DNA from: Chara braunii
Lineage: Eukaryota > Streptophyta > Charophyceae > Charales > Characeae
Length of the DNA stretch: 64,000 bases
Assembly (NCBI GenBank): GCA_003427395.1
Contig: BFEA01000065.1
Span: forward strand, 843,044-907,043
Direction of reading: 5' to 3'
Position 1 is the stretch's first letter; the number at the start of each line of letters is the position of its first letter. The notes under the pieces are model-generated. The model saw nothing but the letters and a program-made list of their open reading frames with translations. It was not told the DNA's origin and searched no databases. Made by a program: the position numbers and the translations under genes. Below are positions 46,267-57,060 of the stretch, piece after piece.

Positions 46267-47304
46267 TGTAAGAACCCTGTTCCAAAGAAGGGGCCTAGAA
46301 CTCAGCCCCAGGCCACGCTGACCAGAATTGGTCTGCGCTGGGCTGTGTGACCAACACATGCCCAGAAACTGAGAAAGCCGCACGTGGTTGTGGGACCAAG
46401 TGCTAAGATCAGGAAATTCAAGAGTCAAAGTCAACTGTCAAGTCAAAGGTACCATGTCATGCCCTTGGTTGGATACATCTACTTGTTGTGCATAGATACC
46501 AAGACATGGATCCAGGCCGAAGAGGATACAGTTTCAGATCGATCCAGGCCCTTCGCGGTGTCAAGATCTGGACGGCTGGAGTCTGCAGCAGTTGGGGACC
46601 AGACCCCGAGTCAACGCTACATAAGCATGGACTCCTTGGCTTTGACATTCATTATTTCTCTCTTGCGTTGACGTTGCTTTACGCGTAGACGGCACGTCGC
46701 TGGCTGGACGCTGCGATGCTGGTGGGCGCTGGCATTATGCTGGCATTGGTGAGATAGCGGCAACACGCTGCTGGCTGGTGCGCTGACTGGCTAGCTACTG
46801 TCTTCAAGGCTTGTTAACGTGGCATTGCCACGTGTTGCTGCTGACGTGGTTGCTGCCACATGTGACATTGCCGGGTCTACAGGACCGACATTGCTGTTAT
46901 ATTCTATCATCACTTCAGGGAGATATAAAGTTGGTTTCATCGTCAATTCAGAAGGAAATCAGGACTGTGAGGAGGTTGTGGATACGTACCTGGGATCTTC
47001 ATGTCAATGTGACTCCAGCGCTGATGAGAGGTTGATTGGGTGCCACGTGGCACATTGTAGTAGGACTTCGATATGTGTTCAAATTACTGTTTATTGTGAG
47101 GTGGCGGTCAAGGAAGGAGCCCGGAGAAGGAGTGGACATTGTATCTTCCTCTCCTTTGTCTTATCTCCCTCCTTCCTCTTCGTCTGTGTATGATTATCTC
47201 GCCTCTTTCTTTCTGGATAGTATTTGATTATTGAAAACTATCAGCGGCTCCATAATTTGGACTTGCACTGTTGACATTCGTATTCCTGACTTGGGTTCAT
47301 TGCA
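46267..47304 (+). mobile_element. 5' LTR of Ty3/gypsy element 2 (about 1.04 kb)
   Basis: It starts TGTAAGAACCCTG and ends TTCATTGCA. It matches 52974-53996 along its length with scattered substitutions and an ~15-bp insertion (near 46671-46688), so the insertion is not recent. The flanking ACTC on both sides is the target duplication. The TGACGTGGC/CCACGTG motif cluster near 46815-46865 is shared by both LTRs. Confidence 0.9.
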
Positions 47305-47307
47305 ATT

Positions 47308-47319
47308 TGGTATCGGAGC
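47308..47319 (+). other. Primer-binding site, initiator tRNA-Met
   Basis: TGGTATCGGAGC, three bases after the LTR end, differs in one base from the usual plant iMet site TGGTATCAGAGC. Confidence 0.85.
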
Positions 47320-48414
47320 AATACTCCTATCTACGACGACGATAACGACAACGAAGATACACGTGTGCAAGCGCCAGGTAGCGCCAGGTAAGTATGAGGA
47401 AGTGCTCAATCGCGATTATAATCGCACGGCAGTCTAGACAGGGCACTTACCTTCTTTGAAAACCTGCACACGTGACAAGATACTGATGATGAAGTTGTGC
47501 AGTTGATGACGGCGAATACTGTTGGTAAGAAGACTATTCAGGATACCGATCCCGACACACGTGCTGATGTGGCAGTTGGGATACCAGCCGAGATCACGAC
47601 CGAAGGTCGCGACAGTCTGCTGACGTGGCATAAGATGTGCCACGTCCCAGGATCTGGTTGCTGACGTGGCAAGTATCACCGCGTTCGTCGCTAACATGCG
47701 ACCAGATCCTGAGCAGGAGCTGACGTGGCTCTTGGAGGTGCTTATTGCTGACATGGCAGGAGAGGATTACCGCACTTGTCTTTTGATGTGGTGATAACCT
47801 GATGACGTGACATTACTCCTTGGGCTGACAAGGCATTGTTCTGATTGGCTGGCTTGACTACGGTATCACAAGACGATACGTGGATAAGGCACGTGGGAAG
47901 GACAGGGAACACATTGCTGACGTGGCATCCCAACATTTGTTGATTGGACTTCGCTGACGTGGCAAGTTTGCTATGTTGGTATGCTAGGGATGACCCGTGG
48001 CAGGCAGGAAGCTGCCTAAGTGAGAGACTGCATTCCGACGACGACGGCGGTACGGCTGAGTGAAGGGTTGATTGGACAGCTGTAGTGCCAGCTGTCGAGC
48101 GGTGTGCTATAACGCATTGGCACAAGGATTGACGCAAGGAAGAAGAAGAATACTGACACATTGTTGTTGTTTGGTGTTGGTATACTTACCGTGTGTTGCT
48201 TGTTGTGGTGTTGTACGTACTGACTCGTGTGTTGCATCTGATCACACGACCTGAAGTGATACCTGTAGAATCTGTATAGGACGTCATCACACAGATCAAG
48301 AAAGAACAGTATTAGTGGTAAATTAAATAATTGAATTTATTTTTCTCCTTCAGTTACAAATAAACCTTGTTGTTGTAGAATCGTGCGGTTGTGGAATTTA
48401 TTACTGTTTATTAA
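47320..48414 (+). mobile_element. Leader of gypsy element 2 with repeated TGACGTGGCA motifs
   Basis: No gene. About eight copies or near-copies of CTGACGTGGCA lie between about 47560 and 47965 (for example near 47623, 47662, 47721, 47920 and 47953). The ACGTGGC core is a plant bZIP (G-box/ABRE-type) site, so a regulatory role is possible. A direct repeat GTAGCGCCAG sits near 47378. Confidence 0.6.
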
Positions 48415-49290
48415 TTGTTTATTGTGCAGCGAATGCACATTACAATGTCTCTATCCTCCGAGTCTCAGACTGTTGGGGAGCTACCTGATCCCCGAACCAG
48501 GCAACAGATAACCGAGCGGAAGAAAGTATTAACCGTCCGCTTGGCTAACTTGATTTATGAACTTCATGACGCTGGTGCAGAGGTGGAAACCCACGTCCGG
48601 AGTTAGTTTAACTTGGAAGCGGCACATGCTGCTCTCGAGGTAGCTGAGACAAGCACTGACGTCATTCAAGTTCAGGAGGTACTTATCAAGTGTCGTCAGG
48701 TACTCGATAAGTACGTTATCGACCAGTTTAATGAGATTGCTAATGGAAGTGAAAAGAAAGAAGTGTCTGTGACTAAGGAAACCGTGGATGAGAATATCCG
48801 CCAACTTGAGGAAGCACTTGAGAGAGAGAAGAACCGAAATGAGGAACTCAGAAGATAAAAAGAAAGAAATAGACAGCAAGAACAGAAAACAGAAGAGATC
48901 AGACAGAATGTGGTGATATCTGAAGGGGAACAACAAACCGTTTCTTGGAATCAACTTGTGAATTATCTCGCTCACCTTGAAGTGAAACTTGATCAGTTTG
49001 GCATGCGACTTGATGAGTTTACCGCAGGCCTACATACTATCACGAATCTGGTCAAAGGAAATAACAAAGTGGTTGAGTAAGAGAAGGAAGAAAAACCCAA
49101 GAAACTGATGGGAGATGCGATGAAGTCTCTCAAAATAGAAACGCAGACACCGGAAGAGAAGAAACTCTGGGAGAAAATGGATATGGACCAAAAGATTTGG
49201 TAAGAACGGATAGACAATGCGAAGTTCCTAAAATGTGGAACTGCGGGGCATGTGATTGCATGGTGCCCGTTAATCTGGAACCCAAAAGCG
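48415..49290 (+). pseudogene. Gag of gypsy element 2
   Basis: One frame with stops near 48603, 48856, 49078 and 49201 (three TAA and one TAG, each one C-to-T step from a Gln codon). A probable start is the ATG at 48433 or 48445. The protein is largely coiled coil (EVAETSTDVIQVQEVLIKCR; VDENIRQLEEALEREKNRNE) with no separate capsid motif that I can name. It ends in a degraded zinc knuckle near 49219-49260: the first Cys is Phe (TTC at 49225), while CGTAGHVIAWC keeps the remaining Cys, His and Cys. Short coiled-coil gags of this type occur in chromodomain-bearing gypsy elements. Confidence 0.7.
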
Positions 49291-49925
49291 AGTCGCCAGT
49301 AGGAGTAGCATCTGCTCCTACTAAGTTGAAGGGTTTAGATGATGAGAAAGGTAAGGCGCCTACTAACCCTTTCAACCCTTCAAGTCACATGGCAGAGGAT
49401 GTATCTTCTCCAGCCCGTCGTCCAGAACACCATGAACATGTCTTATGTATTGTCTCTCTGGACGACTCTCTTGACGAGCTTGGTAACGAATTGCTGGCAT
49501 TACGAAACTCGTGGGCGAAGAAATCAAACTCTAAGAGTGAATTTTTACTCGCGGATGTAGAAATCGCACACGTACGCGCAGGTGCACTATTAGACTCAGG
49601 ATCTACGCGATCCTACATATCCAAGAAAGCAATCCGCAAATTGCATATCGGAATGAAGGTAAAGAATTTGTCTCGACCTATCACGTCTATCCTGGCAGTC
49701 AAAAGCACGATCACTGTCTCACAATATGTTCATCGTGTGAAGTGTCACTTCTTTACGAGGAACGGAAAGAAGATCATGCATGAAATTTTTTTTCTTGTTG
49801 AGAAGAACTTACCGTTTGACATGATTCTGGGTATGGATTGACACGAGGAAGTCAACCCAAACATCAAGTTCAAAGATAAGATTGTGCAATTGCGGGACAC
49901 ATAATCAGAACTAAAAACCATCAAA
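49197..49925 (+). pseudogene. Aspartic protease of gypsy element 2
   Basis: From about 49290 a frame shifted relative to gag reads a Pro/Ser linker, then AGALLDSGSTRSYIS with the active-site Asp at 49593, SITVSQ-like strands and NLPFDMILGMD, the second retropepsin signature. The next codon (49839) is TGA where Trp is usual in this family, a G-to-A change. The reading continues to about 49925 with a further TAA near 49902 and passes into reverse transcriptase in the same frame. Confidence 0.8.
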
Positions 49926-51370
49926 TTGTATCATAAGTCTGACTCTGACTCTAGTTTGTCCTTTTGTTGCATGAGTTACCCAGTTTTTCGTTCGATGGTT
50001 ATAAAGAAGAAATTGGATCAGGAAGTAATGACGGTCCTTGTGAAACAAGTTGGTCAGTCTTCTACTTCCTATCCACCTTCGATTGAAAAACTCCTAGACG
50101 AGTATAAAGATTTATTAATTGAACCAACCAGAACGACTGAGCGTGCTATAAAACACACCATTGAGATTATTCCTGGCAGTAAGACTCTCAAGGGCCCTAT
50201 TTATAAAATGTCTCATAGGGAACTTGAAGAACTGAAGAAACAACTCCAGGACTTGACCGAAAAAGGATGGATTCGCCCTAGCTCTTCTCCTTATGGCGCT
50301 CTTGTCTTGTTTGTGCCTAAAAAGGAAGGTGAGTTACGTCTTTGCATTGATTATAGAGGGTTGAACTCTGTCACTGTCAAAAATGTCGAACCCCTACCGT
50401 GTATTGACGACTTGTTGGACCAGTTGCAGGGTTGCAAGTACTTTAGCAAGATTCATCTAAAGTCTGGATACCACCAGATCGAGGTGGATCCCGCAGATCA
50501 ACACAAGACTGCTTTCTGAACAAAGTATGGTCACTACGAGTTCGTGGTAATGACTTTCAAACTGACGAATGCCCCAGCGACCTTCCAAAGGTCCATGAAC
50601 TAATTATTCTGTCAATGGTCAGACCAGTTCGTCATTGTGTATCTTGATGATATTCTAGTGTATAGTAAAACACTAGAAGATCATGAGACACACCTACGTC
50701 TTGTATTGGGGAAGTTGTGTGAAGGTAACTTCAAACTGAACCCAAAGAAATCTGAGTTCGCTAAGTCGGAAGTCTTATATCTAGGGCATATAGTGAACGA
50801 AGATGGTCTAACGCATGAGGAAAATAAGATATCAGCAATTAGAGATTGGCCACAACCTAAGTCTATCACCGAATTACGTTTTTTTCTTGGTTTGGCAAGT
50901 TACTATAGGAAGTTTGTTAGGAACTTCTCACTGATCGCCGCACCAATGAGAAAATTGTTAAAGAAAGGAACTGTATGGTTGTGGGATAAGGACTGTGAGT
51001 CTGCATTTAAAAAAATAAAGTATACATTGACCCATTATCCTGTACTGAAAATTGTTGACCCATCTCTTCCCTTTATTGTTACAACTGACGCAAGTCAGTA
51101 CGGAATTGGTGTCGTTCTTCAACAGGACGATGGCAAAGGTTACAGACAAGTTAAATTTATGTCTGCCTGATTGCGCATTGAAAAAATGTCAAACTCCACA
51201 TATGAAAGAGAATTGAATGCCTTAGTCTGTGCTCTGAAAACCTGGAAGCACCACTTATTAGGGAAACACTTCACTGTGTACTCAGACCACTCTACCTTGC
51301 AGTGGATAAAGACACAGCCTAAGGTCTCTGACAAACTGGCACGATGGTCTGTTTTCTTGATACCTTTGAC
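49926..51370 (+). pseudogene. Reverse transcriptase and RNase H of gypsy element 2
   Basis: Conserved motifs in order: [63 protein letters not shown] and VIVYLDDILVYS (YLDD at 50640-50651). In motif A the catalytic Asp is His (CAT at 50454), a transversion that would inactivate the enzyme. Stops lie at about 50517, 50601 and 51168 (TGA, TAA, TGA), each one C-to-T step from Arg or Gln codons. RNase H follows: FIVTTDASQYGIG (Asp near 51087), YERELNALVCALKTWKHHL (Glu) and FTVYSDHSTLQW (Asp). The frame shifts near 51355. In a working element this part copies genomic RNA to DNA in the particle. Confidence 0.9.
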
Positions 51371-52934
51371 TTTGAACTGAAAACAATCAAAGGAAAGTCT
51401 AACGTGGTTACAGATGCATTGTCCAGGCGAAGTGACTTCTTCGGGACTATTGTCTCTTATTTGGATGTGAGAGTGATTTGAAGGAAAAAATTCGCCAAGG
51501 GTATGTTAGTGATCCTATCTGGAAGCCTATCCTTGATACTATTGTCAAGGACCCATCTCTATTTTTCAACTACAAAATAGTCGATGGTTTGCTTTTCTTG
51601 ATTGACCAAACTGAACAAAGACTTTGTATCCCTCACAAAGAAGAGATTAAAAATCTGGTGATTGGAGAATGTCCTGACTTTGAGGGGCACTTTGGGTTCA
51701 AGAAAACTTATGCTGAGGTCAGAGAACGCTTCGAGTGGAAGAGACTGAAGGAAGATGTACTAACCTACGTTCGTACCTGTCTGGTGTGACAGAGAAACAA
51801 ACCTTCATACGAGAACTTTTTTGGTCTATTTAGACCATTACCAATTCCGAGTGAACCAGGTGAGTCTATCTCAATGAACTTCATGAGTCTCACAAAGAGC
51901 CGCAATGACAATAGTCAAGTGATGGTTATTGTTGACCGTTTCTCTAGGTATGCTACGTTTGTTCCCTTACCCGTTGAAGCACGGACTGAACTTGTGATTC
52001 AGAAATTTCAAATGCGATGGGTGATTGAATATGGGTTTCCCTTATCTATTATGTCTGATCGAGGTGCAAGATTCACAAGTATGCCATGGCAAAAGCTGAT
52101 GGAGGCATACGGTACTCGTTTGACCATGTCGTCAGGGCGACACCCTGAAACGAATCGGCAAAGTGAGCAGATGAACCGATTGTGCCAACAACTCTTGCGT
52201 ATGTATGTAATACCCTATCGGATCGATTGGGACGAGAACTTATAAAAAATAGTCAGTGCATATAATAACAGTGTACATACTGCAACTGGACGTACACCTA
52301 ATGCACTGCACAAAGGGTGGAAACTGAGGCGTCTCATTGATGTACTAACACGTGACCAATTTCTCAGGTTACCATCAGGGACTAGTGAATATGCAGTATT
52401 ATTTCAAGAAGACATTAAGAAAGTGAAAGAGAACCTAAAGAAAGCTCAAGAACAAATGATAGACCAAGCTAATAAGCATCGCCGACCATCGACAAGGTAG
52501 GTGATTTAGTTTGGGTCAAGTCTAAAGAGTTCTCACTAGAAGAAGATGTGTCTCAGAAACTCCTGCCTGTCTATTTTGGACCCTAGGAAGTTCTCAAAGT
52601 CATTGGGGATGCTGAGGGACCGTCTTATCGCATTGATATTCCCCCTCATCTTAAGACTTATCATGTCTTTCATGCGTTCAAACTATTGCCTTATGTAGAA
52701 GGAAATGATTTTCCTAACAGACTCTCTATGATTCCACCATCAATCGAAGGAAGTAACGAAGTCGACAGAATCATAGGGTTCTTTTCTACAGGAGCACACG
52801 GACGTCCTCACAAGCAGTTCAAGGTACGTTTCAAATTTCAACAACCATCAGAGGACCGATGGTTCAGCAAGAAGGAACTACTTGAGACTGCTCCTGACAT
52901 CGTTGCTGCTTATGAACGAGGGTTAAAGTCTTAA
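51371..52934 (+). pseudogene. Integrase and chromodomain-like C-terminus of gypsy element 2
   Basis: After the shift the linker reads LKTIKGKSNVVTDALSRR. The H2C2 zinc finger is GECPDFEGHFGFKKT and YVRTC, but its last Cys codon is replaced by TGA near 51787. The catalytic core has SMNFMSLTKS with Asn at 51877 where the first Asp is expected, SDRGARFTS (second Asp) and HPETNRQSEQMNR (Glu). Other stops: 52243 and TAG at 52584 where Trp is usual; a frameshift lies near 52490. The C-terminus (RIIGFFSTGAHGRPHKQFKV to SEDRWFSKKELLE, 52767-52890) resembles the chromodomain of chromoviruses, which targets integration to heterochromatin. All changes indicate loss of function. Confidence 0.85.
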
Positions 52935-52951
52935 TTATTTCTGCGGTGGAA

Positions 52952-52973
52952 CTCGAAAATGGGACGGCAGGAA
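52952..52973 (+). other. Polypurine tract of gypsy element 2
   Basis: CTCGAAAATGGGACGGCAGGAA lies immediately before the 3' LTR start at 52974. Confidence 0.7.
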
Positions 52974-53996
52974 TGTAGTAACCCTGTTCCGAAGTAGCTC
53001 GGGGCCCAAAACTCAGCCCCAGGCCACGCAGACCAAAATTGGTCTACGCTGGGGTGTGTGACCAACACATGCCCAGAACTGAGAAGGCCGCTCGTGGTTG
53101 TGGGACCAAGTGCTAAGATCAGGAAATTCAAGAGTCAAAGTCAACTGTCAAGTCAAAGGTACCACGCCAGGCCCTTGGTGGGATACATTCACTTGTTGTG
53201 CGCAGGTACCAAGACATGCATCCAGACCGAAGAGGATACAGTTTCAGATCGATCCAGGGCCTTCCCGGTGTCAAGATCTGGACGGCTGGAGTCTGCAGCA
53301 GCGGGGGTCTAGACCCCGAGTCAACGCTACATAAGTGTGGACTCCCCGGCTTTGACATTCATTCTTTCTGTCTTGCGTTGACGGCACGTCGCTGGCTGGA
53401 CGCTGCGATGCTGGTGGACGTTGGCATTACGCTGGCATTGGCGAGATAGAGGCAACACGCTGCTGGCTGGTGCGCTGACTGGCTAGCTACTGCCTTTAAG
53501 GCTTGTTGATGTGGCATGGCCACGTATTGCTGCTGAAATGGCTGCTGCCACATGTGACATTGCCGGGTCTACAGGACCGACATTGTTGTTCTATTCTATC
53601 ATCACTTCAGGGAGATATCAAGGTTGTTTCATCGTCAGTTCAGGAGGAGATAGGGACTGTGAGGAGGTTGTGGATATGTACTTGGGATCTTCATGTCAAT
53701 GTGACTCCAGCGCTGATGAGAGGTTGATTGGGTGCCACGTGGCATATTGTAGTAGGACTTCGATATGTGTTCAGATTACTGTTTATTGTGAGGTGGCGGT
53801 CCAGAAAGGAGCCCGGAGAAGGAGTGGGAATTGTATCTTCCTCTCCTTTGTCTTATCTCCCTCTTTCCTCTTCGTCTGTGTATGATTATCTCGCCTCTCT
53901 CTTTCTGGATACTATTTGATTATTGAAAACTATCAGCGCCTTGATAATCTGGACTTGCACTGTTGACATTCGTATTCCTGACTTGGGTTCATTGCA
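52974..53996 (+). mobile_element. 3' LTR of Ty3/gypsy element 2 (about 1.02 kb)
   Basis: It starts TGTAGTAACCCTG and ends TTCATTGCA, then ACTCG of the satellite. It aligns with 46267-47304. Two segments inside give open frames in both LTRs (for example 53511-53885) only because the DNA is shared. Confidence 0.9.
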
Positions 53997-54483
53997 ACTC
54001 GACCAATCAGTCTACCACTCGGTCAACATTTGACTCTAAGTGAAATCATCAAGCAACCAGTTACCCAAGTGGGCAACGTGATTGTCAACATAGCGTTAGT
54101 GAAACTATCATGCCAGCCATAAATACACCCTACTTCATCCTTCACTGGACCAATGTCTACCAATCAGTCACTATTTGATCTTGAAATTCGACCAATCAAT
54201 CGACCATGTAAATGGACCTATCAGATCAGTCATCAGTACATCCATCACTTCGTCTTTCAATCGACCAATTAATCGGCACCTGACCCTACAATTTCATGGT
54301 TCAATCGACTAATTATCAGATGTGTAAGTGGATTTATCAGCCCAGCCATCAGTACACCCATCGCTTTATCCTTCACTCGACCAATCAGTTTGTCAATCAG
54401 TCAACGCTTGACCCTACAATTTGACTAATCAATCGACCAATCCACAAGCGGTTAACGGGTAGCTGAAAATTTAGGAATGAGTC

Positions 54484-54790
54484 TGAAAATCCTGAATGGT
54501 CCTGAAGTGGTGAAAGGTCCGAAGACCCTGAGAACCACCTGTTTAGGAAGGCTGCATCCTGAAGTGGTGAAGTGAGAGTTTTTGGTAGTCTGAAAATCCT
54601 GAATGGTCCTGAAGTGGTGAAAGGTCCGAAGACCCTGAAAACCACCTGTTTAGGCAGGTAGCATCCTGAAGTGGTGAAGAGTGTTCTGAAGTGGTGAAAG
54701 GTCCGAAGACCCTGAAAACCACATGTTTAGGCAGGTTGCATTCTGAAGTGGTGAAGGGTGCCCTGAAGTGGTGATGAAAAATACGACTGT
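54484..54790. repeat. Nested ~100-bp tandem repeat within the satellite
   Basis: Three units of TCCTGAAGTGGTGAAAGGTC, CGAAGACCCTGAAAACCACC and TGTTTAGGCAGGTTGCAT, starting near 54490, 54600 and 54675. The composition differs from the surrounding array. Confidence 0.85.
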
Positions 54791-55329
54791 TGTTAACCTT
54801 CTCTCGACCAATCAGTACACCCATCAGATGATCTATCAGTTCAACCATCAGATGTATAAGCCCAACCATCAATACATCCATCACTTCATCCTTCACTCGG
54901 ACAATCACCCTATAATTTCACCAATCAATCGGTCAATCACATGACGTGTCACTGAACCTATCAGACTAGCTATCAATACACCGATCACTTCATCCTTCAC
55001 TCGACCAATTACTATGTCAATCAATCGACACTTGACCTTAGAATTCGACCAATCAATAAACCAATCGGGGGACCTAATAGCCTGACCACCAGAGAACACG
55101 TTAGTTCATCTTTCCCTCGACCAATCAGTCTACCAATCAATCTACCAATCAGTCGACCAATCAGTTAGCCAATGCGTTTAAATCAGGCTAAACGTATAGC
55201 CAAGTACTTTATCAGTCACATAAACTTTGTATTAACCAATGTAGTTAGTCAACCCTATCTCAATAAACCCTGTCTGGGAACTTCATTCAATCGAGTAAGT
55301 TAATCCGATTAGTCAACCCAATCCATCAA

Positions 55330-55514
55330 GCCAAAATACCTAGCCAAACACTATATCAATCACTTAAACCTTGCCCTGTCAGTCAACCCTATGACAATCA
55401 ATGTCCTGACAGTCAACCCTATTAGTGGACTTTTAGTAAGGGTTGATTGTGATAGGGTTGACTGACAATGCAAGGTTTAAATAATTGATAGAGTGTGTGG
55501 TTGGATGTTTTGGC
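55330..55514. repeat. Inverted repeat, ~72-bp arms, 40-base spacer
   Basis: The left arm 55330-55402 begins GCCAAAATACC and contains TTAAACCTTGCCCTGTCAGT. The right arm 55443-55514 is its imperfect reverse complement (ACTGACAATGCAAGGTTTAA, ending TTTTGGC). It is a locally inverted copy of a satellite unit. Confidence 0.85.
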
Positions 55515-56390
55515 TTAACGGATCGGATTGACTAATCGGATTAATTAACTCTATTGAGTGATAGCTCAACCCAATCGGTCACCTAAAAAAAGAAACCCAA
55601 TAATGCAATCCAATTCATCTGATTCATGAATCCAACCAACCATTTACTCTACCAATCACTCAGCGGTTGACCCTATAATATAACCAATTGATCCACCAAC
55701 TACCGACTGTGTCAGTGGACTTATCAGCCCAGCCATCAACATACCCATCACTTGATCTTTTCCTCGACCAATCGGTCAGCACTTGACCCAAGAACCCCAC
55801 CAGTCAATCACCAGTCGGGGCAGTGGACATATCACCCTAGCAATCAGTATATTCATCACTTGATAATTCACTCAACCAATCAGTCAGCACTTGATCATAA
55901 AACTTTACCAATCAATCATCCAATCAGTGGTAGTGTCAGTGGACCTATCAGCCCAGCTATTAGTATACTCATACTTTGATCCTTCCTCGACCAATCAGTC
56001 CGCACTTGACCCTAGAACTCCACCAGTCAATCACCGGTCGGGGCAGTGGACATATTTACCCTTCACTCGACCAATCAGTCCGCACTTGACCGTATGACTT
56101 TACTAATCAATCGACCACTCAGCGTCCGTGTTATTGGACTTGTCAGCCCAGCCATCAGTACACCCATCACTTCATCCTTCACTCGACCAATCAGTCCACC
56201 AATCAATCAACACTTGGCCCTAGCATTTGAGCAATCAATCGACCAATCATCGACAGTGCAAGTCGATTTGTCGGCCCAACCATCACTTCACCCTTCACTC
56301 AACCAATCAGTATACTTGTAAGTCAGTCAATCAGTTAACTAATAATCGGTTAGCTAATCAGTTAACCGTGGTTTCAACTAAACATCCAGC

Positions 56391-56577
56391 CTACGTAGCA
56401 CCGTGTTCGCGTTCGGAGCCGAACGCGAACAAGCGTCAAAAACCCTCCGAACGGGAACATAAAAAATATTCAAAAAAAAAAAAAATTCTCAGAACAATCT
56501 GAAATAACAATGCAAGCAACTTTTGCCTTGGAATCATGTTCAAATTCGTAGCCAATCATGAGTTAAAAATCAAAAAC

Positions 56578-56614
<37 letters not shown>

Positions 56615-56683
56615 GAAAAAAAAACTGTGTTCGCGCGAACGTGAAGAGGCGGGAACACCTTCGGCGTACTACGGAGTATCCGG
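56391..56683. mobile_element. Possible MITE-like insertion in the satellite
   Basis: The satellite is interrupted between ...CATCCAGCC and ...CCAAGCGTTTTCTCAATTA. The insert begins TACGTAGCACCGTGTTCGCG and ends with a sequence whose complement reads GTAGTACGCCGAAGGTGTTC, an imperfect terminal inverted repeat. It has a perfect hairpin TGTTCGCGTTCGG/CCGAACGCGAACA near 56408, an A14 run and a T34 run. Exact ends and target duplication are uncertain. Confidence 0.4.
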
Positions 56684-57060
56684 CCAAGCGTTTTCTCAAT
56701 TACTTGAAGTTTTCCCTGACCTATCAGCCCAACCATCAGTACACCCATCACTTCATTCTTCACTCGACCAATCAGTCTACCAATCAGTCGACAATTGGCC
56801 CTAAAATTTGAGCAATCAATCGACCAATCACCGACAATGCAAGTCGACATGTCCGCCTAACCATCACTTCATTGTTGACTGAACCAATCAATTTATTTGC
56901 CAATCAGTCAATCTGTTAACAAATAATCGGTTAGCTGATCAGTTAACCATGGTTTGAACTAAACATTCAAGCAAGCACTTTGTCAATCACTTGAACCTTA
57001 CCCTGACAGTCAATGTAGTTAGTGAACCCTGTGTTAATCAACCCTATGTCAACCAACCAG

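Larger units (their letters stand above)
53997..57060. repeat. CAATCAGTC-rich satellite-like array, right part
   Basis: The array continues from the left part: units with TCATCCTTCACTCGACCAAT, CAGTCAGCACTTGACCCTA and GTGGACCTATCAGCCCAGCC recur, roughly every 80-120 bp between 55765 and 56200. Blocks with AATCACTTGAACCTTACCCTG and GTCAATGTAGTTAGT occur near 55205, 55360 and 56990. No gene is credible; the open frames are repeat translations. Confidence 0.85.

Noticed and set aside
53511-53885. 124-codon frame present in both LTRs of gypsy element 2 (also 46819-47193)
   Set aside because: Shared because the LTRs are copies. No domain recognised, and LTR location argues against a gene.
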